A stretch of 64,000 bases of DNA, from assembly GCF_030272615.1 (NCBI RefSeq), contig NC_081408.1, positions 341,397,793 through 341,461,792 of the forward strand. The letters run 5' to 3'. This stretch comes from Cryptomeria japonica (taxonomy: Eukaryota > Streptophyta > Pinopsida > Cupressales > Cupressaceae). Below are positions 20,610 to 31,357 of the stretch, one piece after another (position 1 is the first letter of the stretch; the number at the start of each line of letters is the position of its first letter). The notes under the pieces are model-generated. The model was not told the DNA's origin. It was given only the letters and a program-made list of their open reading frames with translations, and made no database searches. Both the position numbers and the translations under genes were made by a program.

Positions 20610-21813
20610 TTGTGCAAAAAAATTTCATGCTTTAGTTAAAATTTTAGTAATTCTAGATTAATTTTGTCCTTTATCCCATGTTTCAGGTTTAGGGTTTAGG
20701 GTTTCATGCATTTTGATTAGACCTGTCGATTAAACTTTTAAACTTGTTCTAATTTCACATTACCTTTTTCCACTTAAGATGAGGGTCTTATGTCATTGGA
20801 GGGGCCAAAGTCTTGTCCTAGGTGTTGAATTATTTGTTTGCTGGTCTTTTGATTTATTTTCCAAAGTCTTGAGCTTTTTATTTTATTCTCCCTGCGAGTG
20901 GGTCCCGTTTAATTTTTAACCAGTGCTTGATTAATTTTCATAGCCTAAACCTTAATATTTTGGCTGGTGACTTTGTGATAAGAGTCGAGTTATTGAAATT
21001 TCATCATTTTGCATATGCATCAAATGGACAAAGATCTTTTAATCTCAGTAAAAAAGGTATTTGATCATTAAGTGGCTAAAGAAGGCGGGAACCTTGGCCA
21101 AGATATAATGACCAAATAGATCCAATGATCCTCATAACCCCACGATACGAAGATGCATGAAGGTTAAGGATTGTGGCATCATGAGATGATGCCATGTGTC
21201 CAAGGCAGGCTGAGGTAAGCCGGATGGTGGGGCCACTAACAACAATGAAGTGGATGGTGAGCTGGAGATACCACATCATGCCTCTGATGGGTCCACTTGC
21301 CACATGAGATGGTCAATGTCAGATTGACTAATATATATTATGCAATGCGCCAACATGGATAAAATCAATGACCCAGTTTCAAATGCAAATTTGAGTCATT
21401 TTTCATTCGCACGAGTAGTAATGGTGGATGAGACGGTGACGCTTGGTTCCAAAATGATAATAAAAGCCTTTTCAAAACTATTCTTGACTCACAAAGTGAT
21501 TCAGAGGTGATAGAAAGGTTATTCCTAAGCATAAGAAGATCAAAACAATTTCTTGCAGTGCAAAATTAAGGTTCATCTGGTGCATACAAAGTCATAAGTT
21601 GCTAAACCCTACTTCTATGTTTTCAAAGATGTTGAAAGTGCAAATTGTGTGAAATTGTAGTGAAAATATTGTGAATTTATCTGGGGTTTAAAAATTTAGC
21701 ATAAAAGGGGTGACCATTTGCACTTTTCTATATTGAAATTAATAGTCTCGTGTTAAGCCCTAGTTTCCTTCTTCCTTCCGTGGGTAATTGTTAAGAAGCT
21801 CTAGCCAAGTAGG
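20610..21813 (+). other. X2 left part and leader, non-coding
   Basis: No gene. It holds the TTTAGGGTTTAGGG duplet (about 20690-20705) and a block at 20750-20790 matching X1 near 1930-1990. One GATCCAATGATCCTC..CGAAGATGC unit, the same as the X1 array, lies at 21112-21155. Confidence 0.45.
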
Positions 21814-24800
21814 ATGGCTCCCCTGCAAAATCACTTAGGAAAGACAAAGTATCTAAAGTGGAATCTTTTTGATGATTTTCTTGATCAATTAAAGCCCTCG
21901 ATAAATGATCAATATTAAAGGTAGAGACTTGTACAAGGAAAAATCCTAGGAGAAGGGTTAATTGATAAGGCATAGAACATTGCGGATGCTAGGGTACCAA
22001 TGACTGGGGTAGAAATGTTTAGGTTGTGGTATGGACAGAGAAATTTTTAATCCTCATTTTCAAGTGCTTGACAATACGACTTGGTCAGGTTAGTGGTTCC
22101 AAATGTATTGATGGATGTCGACCCCCTCAAAGCTGTTGCAAACAGATATGACCCTGTTTTGAGAGTTATAAGGGGAAATGAGGGAAATATTTTGTTGATA
22201 ATCAGGAGGGAGGAATTCCAAGAGTTTTTTAATTTGCACAAACATTTTGCTACCTTGGTTCAGGTAGATTTGAATGAAATGAAGGTAGAATATTACAGGA
22301 TGAATGGATTCATTAGAGCTATCCTCCTTCCAACTCATTTGGAAAAATCAGGAGATATAAATTGCCATATTGGCCCTAGTTTAGAGGAGCCTTTTCCTAT
22401 TGGTTATTTTGCCAAATATTTGCAAGCCACTTTGTTTTCTCTATGCCAAATTTTAGGGTTCAACCCTATTACAATCATGCCACCTGATTCTATGTATATG
22501 GCTATACAAATTCAACATCCAGATTTTACAGTGGTTTTTGACTTTGCCCCATACCTTGAAGAGAAGATTCATGAGGGGTTGCAAGATATTAAGAATGGTG
22601 TATTTAGAATTGATTTCTATTGGTATTAATTGTTAATGCACATGTTATTATATATGAATGCATATTACTTTGAGGGCACCATGAATCTCATAAGAATAGT
22701 TGATAATATTGAGGTTCGCTGCATCTTTGGAGTATGGACATGTCTTGGGATGGGTAGGAGGCCAGTTTTGTGAGGTTTGACAATAATTTTGCATCGAGAT
22801 TGAGGTAGAGATTAATAGTGAATCCACCAAGGATTCCCATGTAGCTACATGTTTTTATAAGACCAAAGGAAAGGCTAACACTTTTGAAGATTGAGCACAA
22901 CTGGGGGATATTATGCCTTATCTTGTTAGTACAATTATCACAATTTATAATTTCCCTGGTCAGCCACATGTATTACCTTTTAATGTTCCTTTAAGATTGG
23001 GTTTTGTTGAAGTAATATGGAAAATAAGTTGTATACATGATAAGGGGTTGAAGGGGAGAGGCAAAGGGCCCATTTTCCTTGATTATACTATCATTCCATA
23101 TTGTGTGATTATAAAAGGGGGATATGTGCATTTTGACAAGCTTTTTGCACCATATCATTTAGGGGTTAGCACAACAACACATAGTGACTCTGAGGGATTT
23201 TACAATATTTTCAGGGAAATAATTAAAAGAGGTCCATTTCCCCACGAACATAATATTCTTGAAGATATAAAAAGGAATGAGTTTGACTTCATGACTCAAG
23301 ATTGTGGATAACTTTTAGAAATATATGGGCTATAGTGCAGAAAATGGATCCTAGATATGATCAAGTAAAAAATTTCACTCCATTTTGTGCCAAAGTTGAT
23401 TTTTTCATGAAAAATTTAGATGAATTAATTCTTTCATTAAAATAAAAGAGAACTAGACTTGAGGAAGTCCATGGATGACAAGTTGAGAGAAGAAAATTTC
23501 GGAAGCCTACACCCATAACACCGGAAGAGGTTTCCTTGATTCATCAGATGAGAATGAAACAACCAATTTCACCTCCTCCTCCACCTCAAAGAATAGATGG
23601 GCAAAAAGAAGTCAGACCTAGTTATGATCCTTCTCCAAATAGGGTAATAGAAGAAATAAGAAGTGAAGAGGAGAATAATAGTGATAGTGAAAAATTGGTG
23701 AGGAGAAAAGGTAAGAAAATAATGAAGATAGATCCACCCCTAAAAGTGAAAATAAAACCTTTTAAAGGGGTGAAGATCATTGATCTTGAAGAGAAAGACA
23801 AGAGTCCCTCACCACCACATGTGTCTCTTTCACCTCCAAGGCAGGTTGGAGAGCAAGCAGTGTAACAACACATGGAAGAAAAATAAGAGGATGATATTAT
23901 TGTAGCGACAAAAGAAGAGATGCAGATTGGTATCCCTGGTATCCCTCTTGTGCCACCCACTTTAGAATTGGAATTCACTCCTTTGGATATTCAAGGTAGA
24001 GCCTTCAGAGATGCAAGGAAGGAGACATGTGATATATTTCTTGAAGATGAGTCTTTTGTGAGAACCCCGACCTTTTTGCAATTTATATGGAAAATGAAAA
24101 TAGAGGAATTCCAAAAGAGAAGTGCTAAGAGAAAGGCCCAAAGGCCAGACAGGTTTGATCAAGAAAATCAAGAAGAGTTCAAGAATGAAATGATGGAAGA
24201 ATTCAAAATAATCACTACAGTTGAAGGCATGGTCATCATATATCAAGCTGGAGTCTTAATTTTTCCATAATAGGATATAGCGGTTGCAATGGATTTTGAT
24301 GCAATTAGGAAATCAAAAGAGCAACAATTCAGTTCAAAGGAGGAAGCAAGGTTGGCACTAAAAGGATTAGAAATTTTAGATGACTATACAACCTTGGAAA
24401 TGTGGGCACTAGAACAAGGGCCTAGAAGGCCTAATATCAGTGATGTAAATCCAAACTTTAGGGGAAGCCTCACTATAAAAAGAGCCTTTGATACATCAAA
24501 TGTTGAGGCCTCAAAGTTAGTTGTTGATGTGGCCAAATTGGCCCATGAAAATTCAAAGACAGAGGCTATGGAAAAATAAGAACTAATGAAGAAGTTTGAA
24601 AAGCTTTTCAATGATTATAACGCAGTTCAGAAGAGATGTTTGGATTTGTAAACTAGAGTTCAACTTTTTGAGTAGGGACATATAGGAGCATCCTCTTTAG
24701 CTTCTGCAATTGCATCAACACCATCAACATCAGTCAGTTGGAGAATAAGTTAAAGGAGTCAAAGGATCAGTCCATGTTCAAGAAAAGATAGATAGTTAGC

Positions 24801-25426
24801 TCCGTGCTAACTCATTTAAATGAGAATGTGGATAGTAGGTTAAATAGAATTCATTCTTTATACTCTTTTTTTTTCAAAGCTATTCAAATTTTTGACAGAG
24901 ATAAGGGACTGACAATCCCTTTGATTACAAAATGGTTAGAAAGGGGAAATGAACTTAGAATAATGCCAATGGATTCTAAATATCATGTTGAGAGGCCATC
25001 TATGCTTCAAGCAAAGCATTTGTTGGTGAGGTCAATGCTAGAAGCCCAAATTTTTCCATAAAGTATAGAAAGAAAAATAAGGGAGTTGATGGGTAATTTC
25101 AATGAGCTGAATGAAACACTTCTGCCAGGTATTTGGATGAAAATGGGGCAATTAAACCTTTACAACTTTGGAAGGAAGAGGCAGAAAGAGTCATCAACAC
25201 CCAGTTAGAACTGATTTATGAATAGCTAGCACAAGGTATGTTGGAGGACAACATGGCCAAAGTAATATGTACAAGGACATTTTTAGAGTCTTTTGTAAGA
25301 GAGGAAAATCAGGTAGCAATAAAATATACTCCATATAGAGCTAAGGCTGATGAGGTTATGAATTTAAAATGGCTATCAGATGAAGAGTATTGTGAATGGT
25401 GTAATACTTACTTGAAAGAGGAGTAA
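21814..25426 (+). pseudogene. X-family large protein of unknown function, decayed copy
   Basis: Homologous to 3863-7300. Shared blocks, in order, are VVPNVLMDVDPL, YDPVLRVIR, LCQILG, MPPDSMYMAIQIQ, FDFAPYLEEKIHEGL, DIKNGV (to about 22620), then ISTI/VSTI-like YNFPGQPHVLPFNVPLRLG, RGKGPIF, KGGYVHFDKLFAPY (22913-23311), VGEQAV, TFLQFIWKMKIEEFQ, MMEEFKIIT and AGVLIFP (23920-24270). The Pro/Lys-rich linker (23536-23865) is not alignable. At least four frameshifts (between 22629 and 22913, 23311 and 23536, 24579 and 24804, 25061 and 25238) and several stops make it more damaged than X1. Amino-acid identity in the blocks looks like a third or more while linkers differ, the pattern expected for a once-functional protein. 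Confidence 0.65.
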
Positions 25427-26720
25427 GGACTACAAATAGTTAGTTAACTGTTTGATGTGATAGTTTGGCAGGCAGTTTTGTTTCCTTGCAACAGTTAGTG
25501 TTTTGGATGTGAGAAACAACAAGGTGGGCCCATTTTCAGATCGTCATTGACAACAACAAAAAGGGATAAAGTGCACAAAGTATTATGATGAACCAGTTGT
25601 AGATATTTGTTTTTGGTCGTGACATTCCTTAAAGAGGAATATTTTGTAACAAAATTTTGTGTAACCAATGGTTTTTAAATGACAGGTGTCTCCTCTGGCC
25701 CATAGCTTGTTTGCTAGCTTATTTTCTATAAAAGGAAATTCAAGGCCAAGAGACAGGGTTCTGATTTTGATCTCTATACTTAGTTTTTTTCTAAAATTTA
25801 GAGTCATAGGTTCGTGTAGTAGGTTTTCGATGAAAATAAGAATATTGTAAAGATTTGTAGAGCAATAGATAAGAGTCTTGTGTCAAGATTTTTGCAGGTT
25901 CTTGAAGGAGTTATGTATAAATTATTTTATGGCAAAAATAGCAAATTTATTCAATAGAAATACAATTCTAATCTATTTCTCTTGATTTTACAGTTCTATC
26001 ATCTTTTGAATGAAATATAATCAAGGATTTATTTCATTCAGTGCATTGTTGTGATGCATGTAGTTTTTTGTTCATGCTTTGATCGAAGGGATCAATTAAA
26101 TGCTAAAACAAAATTACAAAGTGATAGGGCTTGTTCAGGGATTTTATAAGTAGTCTGGGTTGGGATTGTAGATAAGAAATATTGTAAGGCAATATTAACT
26201 TAAATCTGAATGCTATTAAATAAAATTTTGTTATAATTCATTTTGTCTTTTGAATTCAAGCATCCAATGGAATAAGGCACTAATCGTAGCTTGTTTTGAG
26301 TCTTTACAATCAATTTTATGCTTTGTTCATATGAATTTGTGACAAATTGTTGGTTTATCAGAATAAATTTCATTTTATATATGTTATTTCATGTTTTATT
26401 CGTCTCATGCTCAAATAGGTTGAGGATCACCGAAGAATTCACCATTCTTGAGCATTCTCCCTCTTTGTTGAGCCTTTCCATGAGAATATCTGCTTAGTTT
26501 TGGTGTAATTTGTGAGTGTGGCACAAAGATTATAGATTCACCAAGGGATCACCCTATTGGGTCTTTCAGAGCCCAAAGTGTTGAAGGATTTGTAGAATCC
26601 TTGTCATAGTTGGTCTAATTTCTGGAAGATATTGATAATTGGAGTTGGATTCTCCATAGATGATTTGAAGAATCAACTTGGTTTCTGCCTATTGCAGTAT
26701 AAACCTATTGGGGAACCAAT
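25427..26720 (+). other. X2 right part: TATA box and R/U5-like sequence
   Basis: No gene. TATA box TATAAAAGG at 25727-25735, about 300 bases after the ORF stop. Blocks near 26430-26700 (GGATCACC.., GATTCTCCATAGATGATTTG, TTCTGCCTATTGCAG) resemble X3 at 45770-45950. Confidence 0.45.
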
Positions 26721-26755
26721 ATGTTGATTGATGTTAGTCCTTTCTCTACATAAAA

Positions 26756-27159
26756 TTGGTATCAGAGCCCAAAGATTTGGGCAAGTGAAGAAGTTTTGGA
26801 GTTTTGTGTGTTGTCTTTTTGTATTTTGAAGAGAGAACCTGAATGCCAAGAGACTAGGTAGTGAAGAAGAGAGGAAACCTAGGTGAGGTATCAAAGACAA
26901 GAGGAAGAAAGGTGAAAGAGACTTTCTTGAAGAAGGAGAAATGGATTTGTTGAAGAGATACTTGTAGTGTGAGGGGTCATCAAAGAAGAAATAAGAAAAT
27001 AAAAGAGAAGGAAATGAAATTATATGTTTAACAAGAGTTGAGAGAGTTGAGGCAAGCCATGGAAGAAATGGAAAAAAGACATGAAATTGAGATTTAACAG
27101 TTTCTTGAGAGAGAAAAACAAGAGAAAATTTGGCATTTACCAATAAGGAAGAAAGTTAC
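26756..27159 (+). pseudogene. GypE1: primer site and 5' part of gypsy gag, split by TatD
   Basis: TTGGTATCAGAGCC (26756-26769) is the iMet primer site. The following 400 bases match GypE2 (51824-52259) closely: a leader, then a Lys/Glu-rich gag N-terminus with several stops (frame MDLLKRYL). The gag is broken at 27159 by TatD and continues at 50002. A long antisense open frame over this part is only a shadow. Confidence 0.8.
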
Positions 27160-28205
27160 TGTAGATACCTAAATTTGGCTAATTAATTTAATCAAATTTA
27201 AATCCTATTCTTTTAATTAATTAATCTAATATAATTAATTTTATATCCCTTTCTTCCTATTAATTAGTTCTTAATTAAGTAATCTCCCAAATCCCTTTCT
27301 TCCAATTAATTAATTATCCTATCCTCCTAATTAATTAATCTAATTAATTGATTTTTCCATCCCCCTAGTTAATTAATCTAATTAATTGATTATCCCATCC
27401 TCTTAATTAATTAATCTAATTAATTAATTATCCTTGTTCTTCCATCCTATTTGATTAATTACCTTTAATTAATTAAATATCCCTTTTCCCAAAACCCCCA
27501 TAGATTAATTAATTCAATTAATTAATTAGACTCAAATCCTATTTGAGCACATGGCTCCTAACCTTAACCCCCCGCCTAATCTAACCCTTGTCCTAGCCCT
27601 GGGGTTCTAACCAACCCTATCTATCCTAACCTCCCCCAACCTAGTCATCCTCCAAACCTCCCAACCAACCCTATCCTATCCCTCCTAACTTCCATATGTG
27701 CACATCCTAACCAACTTCCATAATTTGGGGGAAAATATCCTATTTTGGGTGGATTTGCCCAAAATGGACATTTGTCCTTAGGGACACATGTCACCTTTTT
27801 CCCTCTAGTTTAGCCACTTTTCCCCTTTAATTACAAATGTCTCCTCTTCACACCGCCTCTCCTTCCTCTCATCCTCTATATAAACCCTCCATTTTATTTG
27901 CAAACTATCCACTATTCATTCAACGCATCGTTACTCTGCTGAAATTGCTACTCACACTCACACATCCATTATAATTTTCATCAAATCATGGACCACAATC
28001 AAGCATCCAAATTAATATCATGAGTACACATGCAGTCGCAAAATAATCGAATCAAAGCAAGGATTTGGGGTTTTTATAACTTTTCCTTTGTGATTTTGCT
28101 TTTATTTTACCATTTCGATCTTGAAGTGTTGAGTTTAATGGCTTGTTTGGTTAATTAGTTTATCTTTTACCCCTTTGTACTCACACACACATTTTCCCTC
28201 ACACA
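27160..28205 (+). repeat. TatD 5' LTR
   Basis: It starts TGTAGATACC and ends CCCTCACACA. It is rich in TTAATTAATTAA palindromes (27174-27540), in about six units of roughly 40 bases. TATA box TATATAAACC at 27877-27886. Confidence 0.92.
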
Positions 28206-28209
28206 TTTC

Positions 28210-28227
28210 TGGCACACCTAGTGGGAC
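28210..28227 (+). promoter_or_regulatory. TatD primer binding site (candidate)
   Basis: TGGCACACCTAGTGGGAC starts four bases after the LTR end. It is not the iMet type; sites of this TGGC..GGTGGGAC-like form are usual for Tat/Ogre gypsy elements. The tRNA is not assigned. Confidence 0.6.
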
Positions 28228-28905
28228 CCACTTTACAAGTCATTCAACATTTTTTTTGTTTTAGTGTGTTTTATTTCAGATTTTGAGCGCTTGCAGGCAA
28301 AAAAGCGTATCTACAATATGATTTCTTCCTATGCAAAAGTCTATTTTCTCAATCTTGTGATTTCATGAAATAGTAGGTTTTCACCCTGAAACAGTGGGTT
28401 CGCACCCTAAAACTATGGGTTTGTGCCCTAAAACCGTGGGTTCGCTAATATCATTTTCATACAATAGCGGGATCACCATCATCAGTTTTGTATGAAAGGT
28501 AAAATTTCATTAAGTTTTTAGTTTTTATAAATTATAATTGGCTTCTATCTATGAAACAACGAGTTCACATTCTCGCAATAGCAGGTTCACTATCTTGCAC
28601 CTGTAGGTTCACTATCTTGCACTAGTGGGTTCACTATATTGCACCAACAGGTTCACTTAAACCAACGGGTTTGTGTCACACAAAAGTGGGATTACTAATT
28701 ATCATTTAGATGATTTATCGAATGTTATTTTTGTACTAATCAACTAACTTGTGTGTTAGCATTTTAGACAGATAGCAGGAACACATTTTAGACAACCAAT
28801 GGGATCGCTTAAACCAATGAGTATGTGCTCTGAAACAACAGGTTTGTGTCTTGAAACAATAGGTTCACTTAAAAAAGCAAGTTTTCTCCACACAGTAACA
28901 TGATC
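28228..28905. repeat. TatD leader: diverged ~22-bp GGGTTYGY repeats, block 1
   Basis: Clusters of 22-bp units such as CCCTGAAACAGTGGGTTCGC, CCCTAAAACTATGGGTTTGT and CTATCTTGCACCTGTAGGTT occur at 28385-28450, 28555-28680 and 28795-28870. There is no coding potential. Confidence 0.7.
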
Positions 28906-29984
28906 ACTAATTATCACTTACATGATTTTTCAGAATACTATTTAGTCTAATTGGATAATTTGTCTGTTGTTGGATGGTTTTACTAATTTTTGTGCAACAT
29001 TTTGAAAGAAAATGGGGTTTCATTGGAATAAATTTTCTCATTTCATTTGTTTCATTTCCTTCTTTATTTTGTGTCTTATTTCATAATTAGGCACACTTGA
29101 ATTCAATTAAGGGAATGGACATGTTGTGTCTTTTGAGTAATTAGGCACACTTCAATTCAAGTAAATAAATGAACTCCATGTCTTTTATGTCTTGCATGCT
29201 TGTGCATCTGTAGAGTGGTCCTACTGCTAACAAACACTATCCTCTCCCTCTGGCTTTCATGGTTGTAGGTGAAAGAGAAAAGTGTTAGCGACACTCAATT
29301 TTTACTTTCTAAGTAGGAGGGCCTATCCCCTTGAGTAGCCTATGAGGCCGGGTGAGGGGAGAATGACCCGAGCGGTACTTTCTTTCGGTTCGCTATATAA
29401 ATATTTATAATTTTAGCAAAATCTATAAATCGATTGGTAACATTGTGTTATATCGATGGTTTCCCTTAGTATCATTATGCAAATACCTTTGTGGTCTTAA
29501 CACAAGTCAAAATCCCCTAGTGCTTGTGTGGTAGATGTGTAAAATCCATGTTCTATGGGTTGGGATATCTCTTAAATGAGCTATCCACCACATGAATGAC
29601 TACTTGATTCAACTTGAAAGTTCCCCCACTACAAGCCAAGTGTTCTTTATCATCCAAAAATAATTCTATGTGTTGACTTAGGTGTTGTGATATGCGCATA
29701 CCAAAGAAAATCCTCATGTACCCCCCAATTCAAGATAAAAAATTCTTTGGGAAGTGATTACTCAGGAATTAGAAGCTTGGCATGCCCGAGAAGTGTGTGT
29801 CAAGGGTGGAGCCAATCATGTCAGGCTTCTATCTATCTGGTTGGATGTGGTATTTTGGGCAAAGAGATTTAACACATACTATCATTTGACTATCCATAGG
29901 ACTGTACTTAATTGTTTTTATTTGTTTTATGGTCAGATCTTCATGATTCATATGTTTGGTGCCAATTCTTTTGTTGAAATATCA
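28906..29984 (+). other. TatD leader, unique part
   Basis: Non-coding. A GC-richer island at 29330-29400 (AGGCCGGGTGAGGGGAG, GACCCGAGCGG) is followed by CGCTATATAAATATTTATA at about 29390, a TATA-like sequence. Short frames at 29687-29990 have no recognisable content. Confidence 0.4.
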
Positions 29985-30430
29985 GTCTAACGGGTTTGAA
30001 GTCAATTCTTGCAGGTTTGTGGTCTATTACAATGGGTTTGTAGTCTATATTAGCCAGGATGCTATCAATTTTGAGCCAAAATTGACATACTTAGCACAGT
30101 CACTACCATTTTCTCAACCAACAGGTTTGCATCTCAAACCAATGGGTTTTATCTTTGTTCTAGAGGGTTTGATCTTTGTTCTAATGGGTTTGCTCTGGTG
30201 GTTTTTAAGTCATGTTCTAGCGGGTTCACTTTTGATACTGTCTATTGTGTTGTGCCAGCGAGTTTGCACCTTGAAACAATGGGTTTGCATTTTTGGTACC
30301 GTTAGGTTGTCCAAGCATTTTTCAGTCTTGCCTATCTTGTTTTAGTGGATTTTCATCTTGTTCTAGTGGGTTTGTGTCTTATTTTGGTGGGTTTGTGGCC
30401 TATTATAGCAAGTTGGTTTTATCTTGTCAT
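29985..30430. repeat. TatD leader: GGGTTTG repeats, block 2
   Basis: About fifteen imperfect copies of a unit like TTGTTCTARTGGGTTTGTVTC (for example near 30130, 30160, 30185, 30215, 30360, 30385) belong to the same family as block 1. Open frames over it (29956-30345) come from the repeat. Confidence 0.65.
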
Positions 30431-30504
30431 GATTTGTTAGTTAATCTCATTATGCTATCAAATTTTTGTTTCATTGATTTACACTTACGTTTCCCTAGTA
30501 GTTA

Positions 30505-30935
30505 GGGTCTATCTTTAGTGATCTCAGTCTTAGACGTCATTGTACTATCATTATGCTATCTGCATTGCTTTATACATTTCTTAATCTATCAATAGTTTAC
30601 ACCTATCTTTTATGATCTCAGTCTTAGATGTCATTGTGCTGCTATTATGATGTTTGCATTGCTTTATACACTTCTTGATATCTTGGCAGTTTGCATGTAT
30701 CTTTTATGGTCTTGGTCTTAGACATTGTTACATTGTCATTATGTTGTTCGCATTACATTATACCTTTCTTGATCTTTCACAGTCTTATCCTTAGAGGTCA
30801 TAGCGTTGTTGTTATGATATCCACATTGTCTTAAAAATTGCTTAATCTACTACCAACTTTCAAGATCTATCCTTTTATGATCTTGGTCTTTTGATGTTGT
30901 TACGTTGTCGTTATGTTCAAATTGTGGTAGAAATA
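30505..30935. repeat. TatD leader: tandem ~94-bp repeat
   Basis: Four to five units begin TATCTTTTATGATCTCAGTC or a variant (about 30508, 30603, 30697, a weaker unit near 30785, and 30869). Each contains GTCTTAGAYGTCATTGT and TTATG..GCATTGC.TTATAC. Confidence 0.7.
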
Positions 30936-31357
30936 GTTGGATTATCAATAGTTGATATTTTTATCCATGCATTTCTCTGGTCCTAGATGCCCTTGGTCTA
31001 GGCATTATGTTGTCTGAGTCTCTAGATTCTAGTTCGATTAGTATCCTTTGGTTCTTGACTTCATGCAACATTCAGTCATTGTGTCCCTTTTGCATCCAGA
31101 TCCTGCCGATTTTTTGGTTAGATCACCTTTTATCTCATATCTCCCAACATCGAGATTATCGTCCATCATATCTTGTCTCCCAATTCACATCATCAGTTCC
31201 TTCTTCCTAAGTCAGAGGTTGAACATCATATATCCAAAATCAAACATCAAATTTCATCCTCTTTCTAACCTCTTCAAAGTTAGTCCCCATCTCATCTTGA
31301 TCTTTGGTTTATCATCCATTCTCATCTTTCATCTCTCCAACTCATCAACTAATCATC
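30936..31357 (+). other. TatD leader end
   Basis: Pyrimidine-rich, non-coding sequence leading to the gag ATG. The overlapping open frames here are low-complexity. Confidence 0.4.

Larger units (their letters stand above)
20610..26750 (+). mobile_element. X2: second, diverged X-family LTR-like unit
   Basis: X2 has the same order as X1: left spacer (about 20610-21100), one GATCCAATGATCC unit (21112), leader, large ORF (21814-25426), TATA box TATAAAAGG at 25727, CTTTGAGTC at about 26296, and a right end ending CTCTACA at 26750 with a primer site at 26756. It therefore sits between a gypsy pol end and a gypsy primer site plus gag, as an LTR shared by two adjoining elements would. The left boundary is approximate. 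The right 30 bases (26721-26750) are the part shared with 51789-51818. Confidence 0.55.

Noticed and set aside
25427-26720. 25427-26720 and 50691-51788 as an LTR pair of GypE1
   Set aside because: By eye they share only the last 30 bases before the primer site.
26673-27143. 156-codon minus-strand open frame
   Set aside because: It is antisense to the GypE1 gag leader; the same antisense frame is seen over GypE2 at 51959-52243.
29330-29410. GC-richer block with TATATAAA as a host promoter
   Set aside because: It lies in the TatD leader with no coding region after it; it is better explained as part of the element.
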